Assembly (NCBI GenBank): GCA_937930165.1
Contig: CALGVL010000426.1
Span: forward strand, 1-8,885
Reading direction: 5' to 3'
Length of the DNA stretch: 8,885 bases
From: an uncultured Acetobacteraceae bacterium
Lineage (GTDB): Bacteria; Pseudomonadota; Alphaproteobacteria; Acetobacterales; Acetobacteraceae
Both the position numbers and the translations under genes were made by a program. Below are positions 1 to 7,107 of the stretch, piece by piece (position 1 is the first letter of the stretch; each line of letters begins with the position of its first letter). The notes under the pieces are model-generated. The model did not search any database. It saw only the letters and a list, made by a program, of their open reading frames with translations, and was not told where the DNA came from.

Positions 1-1549
1 GCCGGACCCGGTGATGCTGGAGCTGTTCAACAACCTGTTCATGAGCATCGCGGAGCAGACCGGCGCGGTGCTGCAGAACACCAGCCTCTCGGTGAACATC
101 AAGGAAAGGCTGGACTTCTCCTGCGCCATCTTCGACGCCACCGGCGCGCTGGTGGCCAATGCCCCGCATGTGCCGGTGCATCTCGGCGCCATGGGGGAGA
201 GCGTGCGCACCGTCATCCGCCTGCGCGGCGACACGCTCAGGCCGGGCGATGTGGTGGCGCTGAACAACCCCTATAACGGCGGCACGCACCTGCCGGACGT
301 GACGGTCATCACCCCGGTCTTCGATGAAGCCGGGAAGGAGATCCTGTTCTTCGTCGGCAGCCGCGGCCATCATGCCGATATCGGCGGCCTGACCCCCGGC
401 TCCACGCCTCCCGTCTCCCGCACCCTGGAGGAGGAGGGGGTGGTCATCGACAATTTCCTGCTGGTCGAGCAGGGGCGGTTCCGGGAGGCCGAATTCCGCG
501 CCCTGCTGTCCGGGGCGAAATACCCGGCCCGCTCGCCGGACGTGAATGTGGCGGACATCAAGGCGCAGGTCGCCGCGAACGAGAAGGGCGTGCAGGAATT
601 GCGCCGGGCGGTGCGCGATTTCGGGCTGGACACGGTCCGCGCCTATATGCGGCACGTCATGGACAATGCGGAGGAGAGCGTCCGCCGCGTCATCGACCGG
701 CTGCAGGACGGCGAATTCCGCACCACCCTGGACGACGGCACGCCGCTGGTCGTCGCCGTCCGGGTGGACCGCGCCAACCGCCGCGCCGTCATCGACTTCA
801 CCGGCACCGGGCCGCAGCGTCCCGGCAATTTCAACGCCCCCGCCGCGGTCTGCCGTGCCGTCGTGCTCTACTGTTTCCGTGCCCTGGTCGGGGAGGAGAT
901 CCCGCTGAATGACGGCTGCCTGAAGCCGCTGGAGATCATGGTGCCGCCGGGCACCTTCCTCTCGCCCCTGCCCGGCGCGGCGGTGGTGGCCGGCAATACC
1001 GAGGTCAGCCAGATGACCTGCAACGCGCTGCTGGCCGCCCTCGGTGCCTGCGCCAGCGCCCAGGCCACGATGAACAACCTGCTGTTCGGGGACGATGTTT
1101 ATCAGTATTACGAAACGATCTGCGGCGGCGTCGGGGCTGGGCCAGGATTCGATGGCTGGGGCCCGGTGCAGACGCATATGACCAACACCCGCATGACGGA
1201 TCCCGAGGTGCTGGAACTGCGCTACCCTGTCCGGCTGGAGGAATTCTCGATCCGCTGCGGCTCCGGCGGCGCCGGGCGCTGGCGTGGCGGCGACGGCGCC
1301 CGGCGGCGCATCCGCTTCCTGCGGCCGATGCAGGCGGTGGTGGTCGCCTCCCGCCGCAATGTTGCGCCGCATGGCCTGATGGGCGGGGCCGATGGCGCGC
1401 CCGGCCGGCAATGGGTGGAGCGCGCGGATGGCCGCATCGAGCCCATCCCCGGCAATGCCGGCGCCGCGGATCTCCAGCCCGGCGACGCGCTGGTGGTGGA
1501 GACGCCGGGCGGCGGCGGCTGGGGAGCGCCAGAGGCCACCCAGCCCTGA
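1..1549 (+). CDS. Hydantoinase B/5-oxoprolinase family protein, C-terminal part of gene (5' end outside window)
   Basis: Enzymes of this family open lactam rings such as 5-oxoproline or hydantoins, usually with ATP; 5-oxoprolinase yields glutamate in the cytoplasm. The frame is open to the window edge (first full codon at base 2). The family motif DPVMLELFNNLFMSIAEQ begins upstream of the first GTG/ATG (bases 11 and 14), so those are internal codons and the gene is cut. Counted from the codon at base 11, visible conserved blocks are NIKERLDFSC (about 29-38), GGTHLPDVTVITPVF (about 90-104), SRGHHADIGG (117-126), THMTNTRMTDPE (about 394) and a glycine-rich TPGGGGWG near the C-terminus. The H93/D96 and H120/H121 residues resemble the metal site of the related acetone carboxylase subunit (family knowledge, from memory). 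The wording matches the C-terminal half of single-chain eukaryotic-type 5-oxoprolinase closely, so the upstream part is probably a fused HyuA domain. A separate hyuB gene starting just left of the edge is the alternative. The stop overlaps the next start. Confidence 0.9.
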   Translation, partial: PDPVMLELFNNLFMSIAEQTGAVLQNTSLSVNIKERLDFSCAIFDATGALVANAPHVPVHLGAMGESVRTVIRLRGDTLRPGDVVALNNPYNGGTHLPDVTVITPVFDEAGKEILFFVGSRGHHADIGGLTPGSTPPVSRTLEEEGVVIDNFLLVEQGRFREAEFRALLSGAKYPARSPDVNVADIKAQVAANEKGVQELRRAVRDFGLDTVRAYMRHVMDNAEESVRRVIDRLQDGEFRTTLDDGTPLVVAVRVDRANRRAVIDFTGTGPQRPGNFNAPAAVCRAVVLYCFRALVGEEIPLNDGCLKPLEIMVPPGTFLSPLPGAAVVAGNTEVSQMTCNALLAALGACASAQATMNNLLFGDDVYQYYETICGGVGAGPGFDGWGPVQTHMTNTRMTDPEVLELRYPVRLEEFSIRCGSGGAGRWRGGDGARRRIRFLRPMQAVVVASRRNVAPHGLMGGADGAPGRQWVERADGRIEPIPGNAGAADLQPGDALVVETPGGGGWGAPEATQP

Positions 1550-4404
1550 TGCGACGTATCGCGGCGCTGCTGCTGGTATTGCTGGCGCTGCTCGGCATCG
1601 GCGTCTGGGTCGGGCCGCGGCTGGTCAATTGGGAGCCCTGGCGGCCCAGGCTGGCCGAGCTTGCCTCCTTCCGGCTCGGCCGGCCGGTCATGCTGGACGG
1701 CCCCATCACCCTGACCCTGCTGCCCCAGCCGCGGATCGAGGCCGAGGCGGTCAGCATCGGCCCGGCGGAGGACGACGTGACCGTCACCGCCCGCGCCATG
1801 CGGCTCCGCCTCGATCTCGGCGCGCTGCTGGCCGGGCGGCTGGAGCCGCGGGAGATCGCGCTGGTCGGCGGCGAGATCCGCCTGCCCTGGCCGCCGGCGG
1901 AACTGCCCAGCTTCCGCCCGCCGGCCTGGCTCACCACCCTGGACGCCCGGCTGGAGGATTGCCGCCTGCTGGTCGGCGGGCTGCGGCTGGAGGGACTGGA
2001 CGCGCATCTCGTCACCGGCGGGGTCACGGAGGCGCTGAAGGCGGAGGGCAAATTCGCCTGGCGCGGCTATGCCGTACGCTTCTCCGGCCAGCTTGGCCGC
2101 GCCGGCTTCGACGGCATCGCGCCGCTGGACCTCACCATGGCGGTGGCGGGGGCCACCTTCTCCGCCCGTGGCGTGCTCTCTCCGGGCAGCGGCTTCGAGG
2201 GGCGGCTGGATGCGGCAGGCACCGACCTCGCCGCGCTGATGCCCGCGCCCTCCGGCCCCTTCCGCGCCAGCGGCAGGCTGACCGCCATGGCCGACCTGCT
2301 GGCGGCCGACGATCTGGCCATGGAACTCGGCGGCCAGCCGGCGCGCGGCGCCATCACGCTCCGCCTCGCCCCGGCGCTGCGGCTGGACGTCGCGCTCGCC
2401 GCCGGGCGACTGGATCTTGATGCCTGGGTCGCGGCACTGCGGCAGTCACGCGGCCGGGGCATACCGGTCAGCGTGGATCTCTCGGCCGAGGCCACCCGCT
2501 TCGGCCCCGTGCCGCTGCGTCGCCTGCGCGGCGCCTTCTTCCTGGAGGGCGAGCGCCTGACCCTCTCCGACGTCTCCGCCCTGCTGCCGGGCGAGACGGA
2601 GATCGAGGTCGCCGGCGCCACCGCCGGAGCACGCATCGAGCTGGCGGTGCGCTTCACCGGGCGGAACCTGCGGGAAACGGCGGCGGCGCTCGGCCTGTCC
2701 CTCGCCGGGACCGATCCGGCGCGGCTGCGCAGCAGCGAGGGCCGCTTCAAGCTGGTGCTGCAGGACAACCAGGCGGAGATCTCCGACCTCAACGCCATGC
2801 TGGACGGCAGCCGCCTGTCCGGGGCCGGGGTGCTGCGCATGGGGCCGCGCCCGGCGGTCGGGCTCGGCCTCACCATGGACCGGCTGGACCTCGACGGGCT
2901 GGTGCCGGCGCAGCCGGACTGGGCGCGGCTCGGCACCGACCTCGGCGGGTTCGACCTGAACTTGCGCCTGGCGGTGGAGCATCTTGCCTGGCGCGGCCTG
3001 GCGGCGCAGCGGGCGACGCTGGACATGACGCTGGAGAAGGGCCGGCTGGCGCTGCGCCGCCTGGCGCTGCGGCTGGATGAGCTGGAACTCGCCCTCTCCG
3101 GCTCGGCGACGCTCGGCGGGGCAGCGCCGCGCCTCTCCGACCTGAACCTGGAGGCAAGCGGCACCAGCGGCCCGGCGCTGCTGGCCCTGCTGCCGACGGA
3201 CTGGGCAGGGCTGGCGCCCTTCGTGGCCCAGGGCGTCGCCCTGCGCCTCTCCGGCGGCGGCGCGCCGGAGGCCCTGGCGCTGAAGGCTGAGGGCGATATC
3301 GGTGAATTGCGGCTGGAGGCATCGGGAACGCTGGATGCCCGCCAGCTGCGCGGCAACGGTACCCTGACGCTGCGGCACCCCGGCGCGCCGCGCCTGCTGG
3401 CGCCGCTGCTGGGGGCGGATGTGACGGACTGGCTCGGCGGCGGCTCCTTCTCCCTGATCGCCAGCCTGAACGGCAATGTCCAGAATGGTGGCGGCACCAT
3501 CACCGCCGAGCATCTGGATCTGGTGGCGGGCGGGCTCCGGTCGCGCGGCCAGCTCAGCCTCGCCCTGGGCGGGGCGCGGCCGCGCCTCTCCGGCCGGATC
3601 GCCGCGGAGCGGCTGCCCGTGCCCAATCCGGCCCTGCAGCCCGCCGAGCCGCTCCGGCTCGGCCGCCTGGCGGCGCTGGATGCGGAGCTGCTGCTGGAGG
3701 CGCAGCGGGTGGAGCCGCTCGGCGGCCCGGTCCTGGAGCAGGTTTCGGGCAGGCTCCGCCTCGGCGAGGGCACGCTGCGGCTGGAGGAGATGCAGGCAAG
3801 GCTCGGCGGCGGCACACTGCGCGGCGGCCTGGCGCTGGAGGGGGCGGCCAGCCCGCCGCGCCTCGCGCTGGATGGGCAGTTGACGGATGCGACGGTCAGC
3901 GGCCAGCTCCTCAATCTGCCCTTCGACCTCGGCGCCGGCCGGGCGCGGGCCATGGCGCGGCTGCAGGCCAGCGGGCACAGCCTGGCGGCGATGCTGGCGA
4001 CGGCGAGCGGCAGCCTCGCCTTCACCGTGAAGGACGGCGTGCTGATCGGCTTCGACCTTGCGGCGCTGCAGGCGGCCGCCGGCCTGCCGGAGCTGACCCC
4101 GGCCGAGACGGGGCTGCGCCGCGCCTTCTCCGACGGCGCCACCGCCTTCGAGCAATTGCAGGTCGCGCTGGCCCTGACGGAGGGGCGCGCGACCCTCGGC
4201 GAGGCGAAGCTGACCACCGAGGGCGGCGGCGCGGTGACGGCGACGGGGGAGATCGATCTCGGACGCGGGGCGCTGGACCTGCGCATCGCGGCACGGCCGG
4301 TCGCGGATGCGCCGGAGATCGGCCTGCGCGTCACCGGCCCGGCAGCCTCGCCCCAGCGCGTGCCGGAACTCGCCTCCTTCCTGCGCTGGCGGGCGGAGCA
4401 CTGA
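1549..4404 (+). CDS. AsmA family protein (inner-membrane anchored, periplasmic)
   Basis: A 951-residue protein of the AsmA family, whose members are anchored in the inner membrane and project a long beta-rich periplasmic domain. They are linked to outer-membrane biogenesis and probably to lipid transfer between membranes (family knowledge). The N-terminus has two arginines followed by a hydrophobic segment at about residues 4-22, then the typical AsmA opening GRPVMLDGPITLTLLPQPRI (about 44-63). The long middle is made of repeating amphipathic beta-like segments. The C-terminal part (about 780-930, including GSLAFTVKDGVL near 820 and the TATGEIDLGRGALDLRI stretch) matches the AsmA C-terminal domain. 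The ATG at 1549 overlaps the preceding stop as TGATG; no strong Shine-Dalgarno is visible upstream, which fits translational coupling. An in-frame GTG/ATG further upstream (base 1411) lies inside the previous gene and would put the membrane segment 46 residues in, so it is disfavoured. The lipid or client is not evident from the sequence. Confidence 0.9.
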   Translation: MRRIAALLLVLLALLGIGVWVGPRLVNWEPWRPRLAELASFRLGRPVMLDGPITLTLLPQPRIEAEAVSIGPAEDDVTVTARAMRLRLDLGALLAGRLEPREIALVGGEIRLPWPPAELPSFRPPAWLTTLDARLEDCRLLVGGLRLEGLDAHLVTGGVTEALKAEGKFAWRGYAVRFSGQLGRAGFDGIAPLDLTMAVAGATFSARGVLSPGSGFEGRLDAAGTDLAALMPAPSGPFRASGRLTAMADLLAADDLAMELGGQPARGAITLRLAPALRLDVALAAGRLDLDAWVAALRQSRGRGIPVSVDLSAEATRFGPVPLRRLRGAFFLEGERLTLSDVSALLPGETEIEVAGATAGARIELAVRFTGRNLRETAAALGLSLAGTDPARLRSSEGRFKLVLQDNQAEISDLNAMLDGSRLSGAGVLRMGPRPAVGLGLTMDRLDLDGLVPAQPDWARLGTDLGGFDLNLRLAVEHLAWRGLAAQRATLDMTLEKGRLALRRLALRLDELELALSGSATLGGAAPRLSDLNLEASGTSGPALLALLPTDWAGLAPFVAQGVALRLSGGGAPEALALKAEGDIGELRLEASGTLDARQLRGNGTLTLRHPGAPRLLAPLLGADVTDWLGGGSFSLIASLNGNVQNGGGTITAEHLDLVAGGLRSRGQLSLALGGARPRLSGRIAAERLPVPNPALQPAEPLRLGRLAALDAELLLEAQRVEPLGGPVLEQVSGRLRLGEGTLRLEEMQARLGGGTLRGGLALEGAASPPRLALDGQLTDATVSGQLLNLPFDLGAGRARAMARLQASGHSLAAMLATASGSLAFTVKDGVLIGFDLAALQAAAGLPELTPAETGLRRAFSDGATAFEQLQVALALTEGRATLGEAKLTTEGGGAVTATGEIDLGRGALDLRIAARPVADAPEIGLRVTGPAASPQRVPELASFLRWRAEH

Positions 4405-4892
4405 CCGGGCTCCTCGCCTTATCCTTCAGCGCCCTGCTCCCATGACGGCCCGTGGCACGTCCCGTTGCTCCTGGCGGCGCGCTGGCGGGCTAGGTGCAGC
4501 GGGTCCCGCTGATGGTGCGGTTCCGCCGGAACAGCCATGCGATCGGCCGCGCCCCGATGCCCCCTGGTCGCCAACCTCGCCGGGGCGCTGCCGGATGAGC
4601 CGTTGCGGGGTGCAGGGTTCGACAGGAAGGCTGGCCTACAACATCGCGCTGTCCTTCCTGCGGGCGAGCGCTGTTGGCGACGGGGCGGGAGCCAGTCCGG
4701 CGGTTGGTCACGTGATCCCGGTGGGTTTCCCCAACAGGTCGATCTCTGCGGTGCGGTGATGTGGGGGCCGTTAAGTATCCGCAGCGAATGCCGGTGGTAC
4801 CCGGTTCGCGCGCCTGCCGCCTCCATGTCGCTGGACGCGCAATGCCGATTTGCCCATTACTCCACCGCCGGATGGAAAGGATGACAAGGCAA
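4405..4892 (+). other. Gene-free stretch of 488 bases upstream of the M20 peptidase
   Basis: No frame here looks like a real protein: short open frames exist on both strands, but none shows a recognisable domain, a good ribosome site or the codon pattern of the neighbours. The stretch appears somewhat less GC-rich than the flanking genes. Small symmetric motifs are present: AGCGGG-T-CCCGCT at 4498-4510, GTTCC-GCC-GGAAC at about 4520-4532, an 8-base inverted repeat CAGGAAGG/CCTTCCTG at 4623-4630 and 4653-4660, and the palindrome TCACGTGA near 4708. None is followed by a T run, so no clear terminator for the AsmA gene is seen. The region may hold the promoter and a long leader of the peptidase gene, or be remains of a decayed gene; neither can be decided by eye. 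Confidence 0.6.
4874..4881 (+). promoter_or_regulatory. Shine-Dalgarno supporting the M20 peptidase start at 4893
   Basis: GGAAAGGA lies 11 bases before the ATG at 4893 and directly abuts the alternative ATG at 4881, where it could not serve as a ribosome site. A weaker AAGG (4886-4889) sits 3 bases before 4893. This favours 4893 over 4881, 4872 or the far-upstream GTG at 4761. Confidence 0.5.
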
Positions 4893-6293
4893 ATGGGAAC
4901 TCGGGACGGCGCCATCGCGCGGGCAGCGCGCTTCTTTGACGAGGGCGGTTTCCAGAACCTGCTCGCCCGACTCGTCGCCATCCCCTCCACCGCGCAGGAG
5001 CCCGGCTTCGAGCCGGAGCTGGACCGCTACCTGCGGGAGGCGATCCGGCCCTGGTTGGAGGGCATGGGCTTCCGCGTCGCCATCCACCCCAACCCGCTGG
5101 AAGGCTTTGGCCCGATCCTGACTGCCGAGCGCATCGAGGATCCGGCACGCCCGACGGTCCTCCTCTATGGCCATGGCGATACGGTGCGCGGCCTGGACGA
5201 GCAGTGGCGCGCCGGCCTGAAGCCCTGGGTGCTGACGGCGGAGGGTGACCGCTGGTACGGCCGTGGCACCGCCGACAACAAGGGCCAGCACGCGCTGAAC
5301 CTGGCGGCGCTGGAGGCGGTGCTGGCGGAGCGTGGCGGCAAGCTCGGCGCCAATGTGAAGGTTGTGCTGGAAATGGCGGAGGAGCGGGGCAGCAAGGGCC
5401 TGCGCGAATTCGTCGCGGCACATGCGAAGGAGCTGGCGGCGGATGCGCTGATCGCCTCGGACGGGCCGCGGGTGACGCCGGAGATGCCGACCATCGCCAC
5501 CGGCACCCGCGGCACCTTCCACTTCGATCTGGTGGTCAAGCTGCGCGAGGGTGGGGTGCATTCCGGCCATTGGGGCGGGCTGACCACCGATCCGGCCATC
5601 CTGCTGGCGCATGCGCTCTGCACCATGATGGACCGGGACGGCAAGATCCTGGTGCGCGACTGGCTGCCGCAGGGCGGCCCGCCGGAGGCGGTGCGCGCCG
5701 TGCTGGAAGGCTGCCCGGTCGGCGGCGGCGAGGGCGCCGCCACCATCGACGAGAACTGGGGCGAGCCCGGCCTGACCGCCGCCGAGAAGATCTATGGCTG
5801 GAACAGCCTGATCGTGCTGTCCATGCTGAGCGGCCGGCCGGAGAATCCAGTGAACGCCGTGGCACCGGATGCCCGCGCCCATTGCCAGATCCGCTACACC
5901 GTGGACAGCAACCCGGATAACTTCGAGCCCGCGTTGCGCCGGCACCTCGACGCGCATGGGCTGGAGGTGGTGCGGATCGAGAATGCCTTCGTCCGCATGG
6001 CCGCCAGCCGCACCGCGCCCGACCATCCCTGGGTGCGCTGGGCGCAGGCGAGCATGCAGCGCAGCCTCGGCAAGCGAGTGCAGATCATTCCGAACAGCTC
6101 TGGCGGCCTGCCGGGGGATGTCTTCGTGGACCATCTCGGCGTGCCGCTGGTCTGGGTGCCGCACAGCTACAATGGCTGCAAGCAGCACGGCCCGGACGAG
6201 CACCTGCTGATGGCGCCGGCGCGGGAGGGGCTGCTGGCCTTCGCCGGCATGTGGTGGGACCTGGGAGAGGAGGGCACGCCGCCGCGCGGCTGA
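4893..6293 (+). CDS. M20 family zinc metallopeptidase (ArgE/DapE/carboxypeptidase G2-like)
   Basis: A 466-residue cytosolic-type hydrolase of the M20 family, which uses two metal ions, usually zinc, to cleave amide bonds of dipeptides or N-acylated amino acids. All family landmarks are present: GHGDTV with metal ligand H94 and catalytic-site D96; GRGTADNKGQ with bridging D128; an EE pair at 163-164 (general base and metal ligand); D190 in SDGPR; H223 in HSGHWGG in the lid/dimerisation domain (about 200-320); and H432 in KQHGPDEH near the C-terminus. Length is normal for the family. No signal peptide is seen. The start MGTRDGAIARAARFF matches the usual family N-terminus; ATGs at 4881 and 4872 would add 4 or 7 residues. 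The gene stands alone after a long gap and before an unrelated secreted protein, so context gives no substrate. Desuccinylase, acetylornithine deacetylase-like and dipeptidase roles remain possible. Confidence 0.93.
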   Translation: MGTRDGAIARAARFFDEGGFQNLLARLVAIPSTAQEPGFEPELDRYLREAIRPWLEGMGFRVAIHPNPLEGFGPILTAERIEDPARPTVLLYGHGDTVRGLDEQWRAGLKPWVLTAEGDRWYGRGTADNKGQHALNLAALEAVLAERGGKLGANVKVVLEMAEERGSKGLREFVAAHAKELAADALIASDGPRVTPEMPTIATGTRGTFHFDLVVKLREGGVHSGHWGGLTTDPAILLAHALCTMMDRDGKILVRDWLPQGGPPEAVRAVLEGCPVGGGEGAATIDENWGEPGLTAAEKIYGWNSLIVLSMLSGRPENPVNAVAPDARAHCQIRYTVDSNPDNFEPALRRHLDAHGLEVVRIENAFVRMAASRTAPDHPWVRWAQASMQRSLGKRVQIIPNSSGGLPGDVFVDHLGVPLVWVPHSYNGCKQHGPDEHLLMAPAREGLLAFAGMWWDLGEEGTPPRG

Positions 6294-6420
6294 AGGCGGG
6301 GCGGCGGGTGCCGTTACCCTTTCTCACTCGATGCGCTTGCCGCTGCAACCTGCCCGTTACATACCGGGTGCATCTCTTGCCCGTCGGCCGCATCCGTCGG
6401 CCCTTGGGAGAAACCAGGTC

Positions 6421-7005
6421 ATGAGACTTCTGCGCACCGCCCTCCTCGGCACCGCCGCGCTGGCGCTGGCCCTGCCGGCCCTGGCCCAGACCGCTCCCGG
6501 CCAGGGCGCCGGCCCGGCCCAGCGTGGCCACGGCCCGCGCGGCATGGCGGCGGTGTTCAACCAGGCGGACACGAACAAGGACGGCAAGGTGGTCTGGGAC
6601 GAGGCCTGGGGCTATGTCCAGCAGCGCTTCAACACCGCCGACACCAACCGTGACGGCGCGTTGAGCCAGGAGGAGCTGGCGGCCGCCATGCCCGGCGGCC
6701 GGCGCCGGGCCAATGCCGAGGTGCCGCCGGAGCGCGCGGCACAGCGCAACCGGATGGTCGGCATGATGTTCCGGTCGCTGGACGCCAACCGCGACGGCCG
6801 GGTGGTCCCGGACGAGATCCGTCCCGTGGTTGAGGCCCGCTTCCGTGCCTTCGACGCCAATGGCGACAATGCCGTGACGCGGGATGAGCTGCCGCAGCGG
6901 CCGCATCGTCACCGCCAGCGTGGTCAGGCTGACAAGGCTGGTCAGGCTGCGCCGGCCACCCCCGCCGCCCCGGCGGAGGGTTCGGGCGCCGCGACGACGC
7001 GCTGA
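6421..7005 (+). CDS. Exported EF-hand calcium-binding protein, four EF loops
   Basis: A 194-residue protein with a clear Sec signal peptide: MRLLR, a hydrophobic core, and a likely cut after ALA at residue 22. It should therefore act in the periplasm or outside the cell. Four 12-residue EF-hand loops follow: D50-E61 (DTNKDGKVVWDE), D74-E85 (DTNRDGALSQEE), D121-E132 (DANRDGRVVPDE) and D145-E156 (DANGDNAVTRDE). Each has acidic or Asn ligands at positions 1, 3 and 5 and Glu at 12; the fourth has Asn in place of the usual Gly at position 6. The loops form two pairs with the same 24-residue spacing. The C-terminal tail is first His/Arg-rich (PHRHRQR) and then Ala/Pro-rich, probably disordered. The ATG at 6421 has GGGAG 10 bases upstream; an in-frame ATG at 6331 would bury the signal peptide. 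The gene ends before a strong terminator. Calcium binding is well supported; the role is unknown, with calcium buffering or sensing most likely. Confidence 0.9.
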   Translation: MRLLRTALLGTAALALALPALAQTAPGQGAGPAQRGHGPRGMAAVFNQADTNKDGKVVWDEAWGYVQQRFNTADTNRDGALSQEELAAAMPGGRRRANAEVPPERAAQRNRMVGMMFRSLDANRDGRVVPDEIRPVVEARFRAFDANGDNAVTRDELPQRPHRHRQRGQADKAGQAAPATPAAPAEGSGAATTR

Positions 7006-7017
7006 ACAGCCTGATCA

Positions 7018-7041
7018 GCTCCGGGGCGGAGCCCCCGGAGC
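7018..7041. other. GC-rich stem-loop just after the EF-hand gene
   Basis: GCTCCGGGG (7018-7026) and CCCCGGAGC (7033-7041) form a perfect 9-base stem with a 6-base loop, starting 12 bases after the EF-hand stop codon. No T run follows on either strand, so it is not a standard intrinsic terminator. It could protect the 3' end of the message or act as an accessory to the terminator just downstream. Confidence 0.6.
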
Positions 7042-7062
7042 CTCAGATCGGCCACGACATTC

Positions 7063-7093
7063 GAGCGGCCCTGCGGGGCCGCTCTTTCTTTTT
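7063..7093 (+). terminator. Rho-independent terminator of the EF-hand gene
   Basis: GAGCGGCCC (7063-7071) pairs perfectly with GGGCCGCTC (7076-7084) across a TGCG loop, followed at once by TTTCTTTTT (7085-7093). The 9-base GC-rich stem plus T run is a classic intrinsic terminator for plus-strand transcription. It lies 57 bases after the EF-hand stop and 14 bases before the end of the convergent glycosyltransferase gene. On the minus strand there is no T run after the stem, so it should work in one direction only. Confidence 0.92.
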
Positions 7094-7107
7094 CCGGGCG
7101 CTCCTGC

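Noticed and set aside
2067..4401. Very long open frames on the minus strand across the AsmA gene
   Set aside because: They are Arg/Ser/Pro- or Gln/Arg-rich without domains, the usual mirror of a GC-rich gene with strong third-position GC.
4616..4622. GGTTCGA, resembling a tRNA T-loop
   Set aside because: The flanking bases do not form a T stem and no acceptor or anticodon arm is found around it.
4761..4892. In-frame upstream GTG (4761) that would lengthen the M20 peptidase by 44 residues
   Set aside because: The added segment is Arg/Cys/Pro-rich, does not resemble M20 N-termini, and the good ribosome site fits the ATG at 4893.
4405..4892. Possible decayed transposase in the gap
   Set aside because: No frame gave a recognisable transposase motif and no terminal inverted repeats or target duplication were seen.
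6306..6323. GGGT/ACCC hairpin followed by TTTCT after the M20 gene
   Set aside because: A 4-base stem is too short to call a terminator.
6337..6363. TTGCCG and TACATA as a possible promoter of the EF-hand gene
   Set aside because: The spacing of 15 bases and loose matches make it too weak to list as a feature.
6331..6420. In-frame ATG 30 codons upstream of the EF-hand gene
   Set aside because: It would bury a clear signal peptide inside the protein, and the ribosome site GGGAG fits the ATG at 6421.
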